Assembly: GCA_049607205.1 (NCBI GenBank)
Contig: JBMYWH010000007.1
Span: forward strand, 1-64,000
From: JBELHR01 sp049607205
GTDB taxonomy: Bacteria > Bacteroidota > Bacteroidia > Flavobacteriales > Flavobacteriaceae
DNA length: 64,000 nt
Direction: 5' to 3'
The notes under the pieces: model-generated
Told to the model about the DNA's origin: nothing
The model's database searches: none
What the model saw: the letters and a program-made list of their open reading frames with translations, nothing else
Part shown: positions 59,553 to 64,000 of the stretch, piece by piece
How positions within the stretch are numbered: the first letter of the stretch is position 1
Layout: the number at the start of each line of letters is the position of its first letter
Program-made: the position numbers and the translations under genes

Positions 59553-60782
59553 ATGGTGAACTTCAAGAATCTCCAATATTATAAATTTAGCGCTTATGGT
59601 TTTCTTAAAAACCTGTTGTTTTTTGATGCCTTTTTAATGGTTTATCTATTGCAAACAGGTCTGAGTTATACACAAATAGGAGTTTTATATGCAAGTAGAG
59701 AAATTGCCACAAACATCATGGAAATTCCTTCAGGGATGCTCGCCGATGCCTATGGAAGGAAAACGTCTCTATTAATTTCTTTCAGTCTTTTTATCGGTTC
59801 TTTTATAGGGCTCTACTTGGGGAATTCATTCTATATCATGTGGGGAGCAATGATTGTTTATGGGATAGCGGATGCATTTAGAAGTGGTTCAAATAAAGGA
59901 ATGATTGTAGATTATTTAAATCATAAAGGCTGGTCAGAATACAAAACGGAATACTATGGTGGTACTCGTTCCTGGTCACAAGTTGGTTCAGCTATAAGTT
60001 CATTAGTAGCAGGGGGACTTATTCTATTGACTAAGGACTTAAAACTGATTTTTATTGTATCAATTATTCCTTATGCTTTAAACATCATCAACGTAGCCTC
60101 CTATCCGAATTATTTAAATTTTTCCTCTACTGATAAGATTAAAAAATCCAAAACCTTAATTAAAACCTTAAGAGATTTTTGGACGGCAATTAGGCAGCCT
60201 GCTGCAGTTTCAACTATGTTTTCTTCCGCTTCAGTGACGGCCTACCTTAAATCTATAAAAGACTATATTCAACCTATTATAATGACCTTGGTAATCGCCT
60301 TACCATTTATGTCTAATTATAAGGATGAGCAACGAGGAGCAGCAATGATCGGTGCAGTATACTTTATAATATACCTTTTAAGTGCTTTGAGTTCTAAAAA
60401 TGCTTATAAATTCAAACCTAAACACATTAGTCGTTTTGCAAAAATCACCATGTTACTTGCATTCAGCCTTGGTTTGTTATGTGGGCTGTTCTTTGAATTC
60501 TCTTTAGGCTGGTTGATTCTGATTCTATTTGCAGGGATATTTATGATTGAGAACACCAGAAAACCTTTACTCACGTCATTAATCTCTGAAGAAGTTCCTA
60601 CTCATGTGCTAAGTTCTGTGCTTAGCGCACAGTCTTCTTATAAGACAATGATCACTGCAACAATTTCACTTTTTATGGGTTATGTCGCAGATCATTACTC
60701 GATAGGAATTGCACTGATAAGCTGTTCCTTTATTCTAATCTTAATTGCTTTAATTTTAGGCATAAAAAAAACACCTCATTAA
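59553..60782 (+). CDS. MFS transporter
   Basis: 409 residues with 12 predicted membrane helices. The loop after helix 2 reads MLADAYGRKTSLL, the MFS motif A (GxLADRxGRK). Closest in look to small sugar or drug exporters; substrate unknown. It is divergent from the GH13 gene by 213 bp and is preceded by an unusual hairpin leader, so it may be regulated by attenuation. A maltodextrin link to the amylase is possible but not shown. Confidence 0.85.
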   Translation: MVNFKNLQYYKFSAYGFLKNLLFFDAFLMVYLLQTGLSYTQIGVLYASREIATNIMEIPSGMLADAYGRKTSLLISFSLFIGSFIGLYLGNSFYIMWGAMIVYGIADAFRSGSNKGMIVDYLNHKGWSEYKTEYYGGTRSWSQVGSAISSLVAGGLILLTKDLKLIFIVSIIPYALNIINVASYPNYLNFSSTDKIKKSKTLIKTLRDFWTAIRQPAAVSTMFSSASVTAYLKSIKDYIQPIIMTLVIALPFMSNYKDEQRGAAMIGAVYFIIYLLSALSSKNAYKFKPKHISRFAKITMLLAFSLGLLCGLFFEFSLGWLILILFAGIFMIENTRKPLLTSLISEEVPTHVLSSVLSAQSSYKTMITATISLFMGYVADHYSIGIALISCSFILILIALILGIKKTPH

Positions 60783-60905
60783 AAAGGTGCTTTTTCTTCT
60801 TTTTCTTTTTCACATACTTCCCAAAAGTAGAGAGTCAAATATATGAAGTATTTATGTTTTAAAGCACCTAGTTTTGTAAACGTATGGATTTAGCGTTTTA
60901 ACGTA

Positions 60906-63863
60906 TTAAATACATAGTGTAATGCTAGTTCCATCTTCGGTATACTCCTCTTTAAGGCTCTTTTCTAAATCATAACCCATCAATTCCAAACGCTCTTTTA
61001 CAATTAATGTACCTCGTGAGTTATGTACTTTATGTTTACTAAAACTTTTAATTCCTATACCGTTATCCTTAATTGTAATTCTCAATCCCGTTTCAGTTTT
61101 TAAAATATAAATCTCTAAACATGGGGCTTGAATTTCGTCAGAAAAAGCATGGACAAATACATTCTCTATAAAAGGTTGTAAAATCATTCCTGGAACCTCT
61201 TCAATATAAATATTAATTCTAGGATCAACGTCAAAATTTACCGTCACACGATGATCAAATCGCACATTTTCAATCCTAATATATTGATTTACATAATCCA
61301 CAAGCTCATAAACCAATACCTTTTGTTTCTTTGAATACTCTAAATTCTTACGGATCAAGTTCGAAAAATCCCCGAGAAACTGAGACGCTTTATTGACATC
61401 ATTATCCAAGATATAGGCTTGAATTGAATTCATCGCATTATAGATGAAATGTGGATTCATCTGAGCGAGTAAGGCTTCTAACTTAACCTGTTCAACACGT
61501 TTTTCTAGCTTGGCCTGATTTTCTATCTTTTTCTGTGAATACCTCCACCATAGATAAACAGATAAAATAATTACAAACAAAACAGAAGTAAGAAACCACC
61601 ACCTAAAATAAACTGGTGGTAAGGCAGAAACTGTAGTAAGTTTCTGAACGTGAAACAAGCCTGAACTTAGATCTGAAATTTTCACATAAACCGAAGTTTC
61701 GCCCATAGGGATAAAAGGAATGGATATCTGTGGTTTTGAACTCTTAGCAGACCAACTATCCATATTATTTAAACTAAATTGATAACGAATCTTGTTAGGA
61801 TAAGGGTGAGGGCCTATTTCATAAGTCATCTCAAGATTGCTGAGCCCAGAAGGTACTTGTATCACTGTTTCACCCTCTGGGTTAAAAACCTGCTCTCCCA
61901 ACACCTCATAAAAATCCAATTTTATGTCAGGTGTATCAAATTCAGTATTCAAAACCTTGGTTAAATCTATGGTGTAATAACAGAACATTCCACCAACATA
62001 AAGAAGTTTACCCTCTTTAACCGCTCCATACAAAGGTGGACTTACTCCTTGCTCATGATCGATTAAAAGATATTTTTTTCCATCAAAAACAGTAATTCCC
62101 CTATCGGTTCCGATGATTAAATTTTCATTTAAGTAGGTCAGAAACTTAATATTCTTTCCTTCAATAACGGATCTCTCAATCTTGATGACCTCCTCGAATT
62201 CAGTTCCGTCATAAACAATAAAAACCTCTCCTTTAAGATTAGAAACTGCTAAGTACTTATCCTTGTATGCAGCGATGTTTTTTAAATTTTGTAATTGGGG
62301 AAAGTCTTCAGTATTTACCTTGTGAAAGGTTCCGTTTTTAAATTTGAATAAACCATCAAAGATTGAGGTTATATATGTCTGATCCTTGAGTCTTAAGGTC
62401 CCAACCACGCTAGAAGGAACATTGTCTAGAGAAGACTCAAAATAAGTAAACTCTTCCGAGAACAAAGATTTGTACACTCTTGAACCCGAAAACGGATTAA
62501 ACTCGATCAACTCTCCATCAGGACCAAAAGTAACATGCTCGGAATGAATAGGGATATAACGTTCTAAACTTCCCATACTAGAAAAGACATAAATACCTAT
62601 AGAAGTATTAGCCACATAATGTCCTTGAAATTCTTGTATTCTATAAAGCCTAATTCGCTCCTGATTTACCTCAAAATCAATTTCATAATAGTTTAAATAA
62701 GGCCTATTTAAGACACTGGGATTGTCTTGAACATAAGCTTCCTGTATTTCTTTTAAATTCCCTTTAGATATGTAGACGGTATCTTTAGGAGACTGAAACT
62801 GAATCCCACTACTATACAGTACCGCATTAGAGGTTTCACTCCTGGCAAAATCTTGAATATTCACTCCATAAGTACTGAATATTTCAACCATCCCATTTAA
62901 ATCCGTTTCACTCAAGCCCCCTGTGAGACTCCCGGAATAGAAATGCTTAAATTCTTCATTATAAGCTAAAGAAACTACGTCGTGATCATAGATGCCAAAT
63001 TTGTGAGACAGGTCTTCTAGAGTCATATCAGATTTCAACCTGAATAATCCTCCTTGATCGTTATAAATCCCCCAACCGGCAACATAAATCTCATTCTTTC
63101 CAATTTTCTGAAAATCAAAAATAATAGGTCCATGTCGATCTTCCTTTTGAGCGTTGCTTTTCCCTTGAACAAAATCCTCAACGGGAAGCATTGATACGCT
63201 TCCTTTATTGGCACGGTACAGGCTATTTCCATCTAGGAAAATGGAGTAAATCGGAGTTTCTTCATTGACCAATATCAGGTCTAAATTAGTTTTATTAGAA
63301 GCTAGTTTGAAAGTTCCATGACCATAAGTCACGGCATAGATTTCATTATTATATTCAAAAAAATTAATTACTCTTCCATAATACGATTCGGTTCTATAAA
63401 TTAGCTCCAAACTGTCTAAGTCTATAACTACAACTCCTTCAGAACTCCCTACATAAAGTCTGTTTTCATTTATGAAGAAACCGGTTACATTAATTCCAGA
63501 AAGAAGGTCGTTTTGAGGAATCTTATAAAACTTCCCCTTTTCAAAATAGCGCAAGCCCTCCACATTACTTCCAATCCAAATTCTCCCCTTACTGTCTTCA
63601 ATTAATTCATTGATGTTGACCCCGTCAAAATTTTCTAACTCCAGATAGGTCTGAAAGACATCATTGCGTTTTCGCATCAAGCCGAATTCAGTCCCAACCC
63701 AAAGGTCCCCATTCTTAGAAGATAATAAAGAAGTTACTTTGTGATTACTTAAGAACTCACTACTTGTATAATGTCTATTTGGATAGTTTTGGCCCCATGA
63801 GCTCATGGTGCTAAGAAAAAGTAATACAAGAAATAATTTAGTGTAATGCCTTAATGAATTCAT
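60906..63863 (-). CDS. Two-component sensor histidine kinase with beta-propeller sensor (LytS type)
   Basis: 985 residues: Sec signal peptide (about 1-25), a periplasmic domain of two-component-regulator propeller repeats (about 30-640), a Y_Y_Y-like domain (about 645-725), one membrane helix (about 745-765), a coiled linker and a LytS-type His_kinase domain (NPHFIYNAMNSIQAYI with the phosphoacceptor His) plus the HATPase domain (DNGIGI, SRGTLIVKERLELMG). Signal unknown. It partners with the LytTR response regulator whose gene overlaps its start by 26 bp. Start at 63863 is set by the signal peptide. The propeller form is usual for glycan sensing in Bacteroidota. Confidence 0.92.
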   Translation of the reverse strand: MNSLRHYTKLFLVLLFLSTMSSWGQNYPNRHYTSSEFLSNHKVTSLLSSKNGDLWVGTEFGLMRKRNDVFQTYLELENFDGVNINELIEDSKGRIWIGSNVEGLRYFEKGKFYKIPQNDLLSGINVTGFFINENRLYVGSSEGVVVIDLDSLELIYRTESYYGRVINFFEYNNEIYAVTYGHGTFKLASNKTNLDLILVNEETPIYSIFLDGNSLYRANKGSVSMLPVEDFVQGKSNAQKEDRHGPIIFDFQKIGKNEIYVAGWGIYNDQGGLFRLKSDMTLEDLSHKFGIYDHDVVSLAYNEEFKHFYSGSLTGGLSETDLNGMVEIFSTYGVNIQDFARSETSNAVLYSSGIQFQSPKDTVYISKGNLKEIQEAYVQDNPSVLNRPYLNYYEIDFEVNQERIRLYRIQEFQGHYVANTSIGIYVFSSMGSLERYIPIHSEHVTFGPDGELIEFNPFSGSRVYKSLFSEEFTYFESSLDNVPSSVVGTLRLKDQTYITSIFDGLFKFKNGTFHKVNTEDFPQLQNLKNIAAYKDKYLAVSNLKGEVFIVYDGTEFEEVIKIERSVIEGKNIKFLTYLNENLIIGTDRGITVFDGKKYLLIDHEQGVSPPLYGAVKEGKLLYVGGMFCYYTIDLTKVLNTEFDTPDIKLDFYEVLGEQVFNPEGETVIQVPSGLSNLEMTYEIGPHPYPNKIRYQFSLNNMDSWSAKSSKPQISIPFIPMGETSVYVKISDLSSGLFHVQKLTTVSALPPVYFRWWFLTSVLFVIILSVYLWWRYSQKKIENQAKLEKRVEQVKLEALLAQMNPHFIYNAMNSIQAYILDNDVNKASQFLGDFSNLIRKNLEYSKKQKVLVYELVDYVNQYIRIENVRFDHRVTVNFDVDPRINIYIEEVPGMILQPFIENVFVHAFSDEIQAPCLEIYILKTETGLRITIKDNGIGIKSFSKHKVHNSRGTLIVKERLELMGYDLEKSLKEEYTEDGTSITLCI

Positions 63864-64000
63864 CTTCTTTTCTATGTGCAACTCCGAGTAAATCTCCATT
63901 GGAAAGCTCTATGTTTTTATCAGATTTAATATATTTCTTCACCTCTTTTAGATTCACTAAATAACTCTTATGAATTCTAAAAAACAAATTTGGAGGCACC
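63838..64000 (-). CDS. LytTR response regulator, C-terminal fragment
   Basis: The last 53 codons before a stop at 63838-63840 encode the end of a LytTR DNA-binding domain (FFRIHKSYLVNLKEVKKY, then GVAHRKEDEFIKALH). The 5' part with the receiver domain lies outside the window. The stop falls 26 bases inside the kinase gene, so the two are translationally coupled and form a two-component pair. Confidence 0.85.
   Translation of the reverse strand, partial: VPPNLFFRIHKSYLVNLKEVKKYIKSDKNIELSNGDLLGVAHRKEDEFIKALH

Overview
The window is AT-rich chromosomal DNA of a marine, polysaccharide-degrading member of the Bacteroidota, most likely Flavobacteriia. Supporting signs are a SusC/SusD pair, many small lipoproteins and Sec-exported proteins, promoters of the Bacteroidota TTG-N17-23-TAnnTTTG type, little Shine-Dalgarno sequence, several LytTR regulators, three formylglycine-type sulfatases and a complete alginate-utilisation locus. 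I see no rRNA, tRNA, CRISPR array, insertion sequence or prophage.

Layout. 1-9.1 kb: end of a GH97 alpha-glucosidase, a bestrophin channel, an alkyl sulfatase, a LytTR regulator, an S41-like peptidase and housekeeping oxidoreductases. 9.2-16.2 kb: SulP anion transporter, a DUF4810-DUF799 lipoprotein pair, an outer-membrane barrel, a small HTH protein preceded by a palindromic repeat, a short ExbB/TolQ-like protein, a second LytTR regulator and a sulfatase. 16.2-28.3 kb: a ThDP enzyme coupled to an FMN glutamate-synthase-like enzyme, an SDR, an Fe-alcohol dehydrogenase, a sulfatase, and a GNAT-pirin-YceI group divergent from a sigma-54 activator, with a predicted sigma-54 promoter between them.

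28.3-46.4 kb is the alginate locus. Surface lyases PL7 and PL6 cut alginate. SusC/SusD and a PKD lipoprotein capture oligomers, and PL17 releases unsaturated monomers. An MFS carrier imports them. KdgF, DehR, KdgK and KdgA convert them through DEH, KDG and KDPG to pyruvate and glyceraldehyde-3-phosphate. A phosphofructokinase with pyrophosphate-type residues sits inside the same operon. A FadR/UxuR-like GntR regulator is in the locus, and five TTGGTNNACCAA operators occur in two clusters: three in tandem before susC and two between PL17 and an RraA-like gene, always 13 bp apart. A putative small RNA with its own promoter and terminator lies on the strand opposite susC.

46.4-64 kb: another sulfatase with an AraC regulator and a perfect palindrome between them, a PepSY-repeat lipoprotein, a DinB-molybdenum hydroxylase-cofactor maturation operon, RIC/ScdA iron-sulfur repair with an Rrf2 regulator, a HAD lipoprotein, a GH13 amylase, an MFS transporter with a hairpin leader, and a propeller-type sensor kinase followed by the end of its LytTR response regulator.
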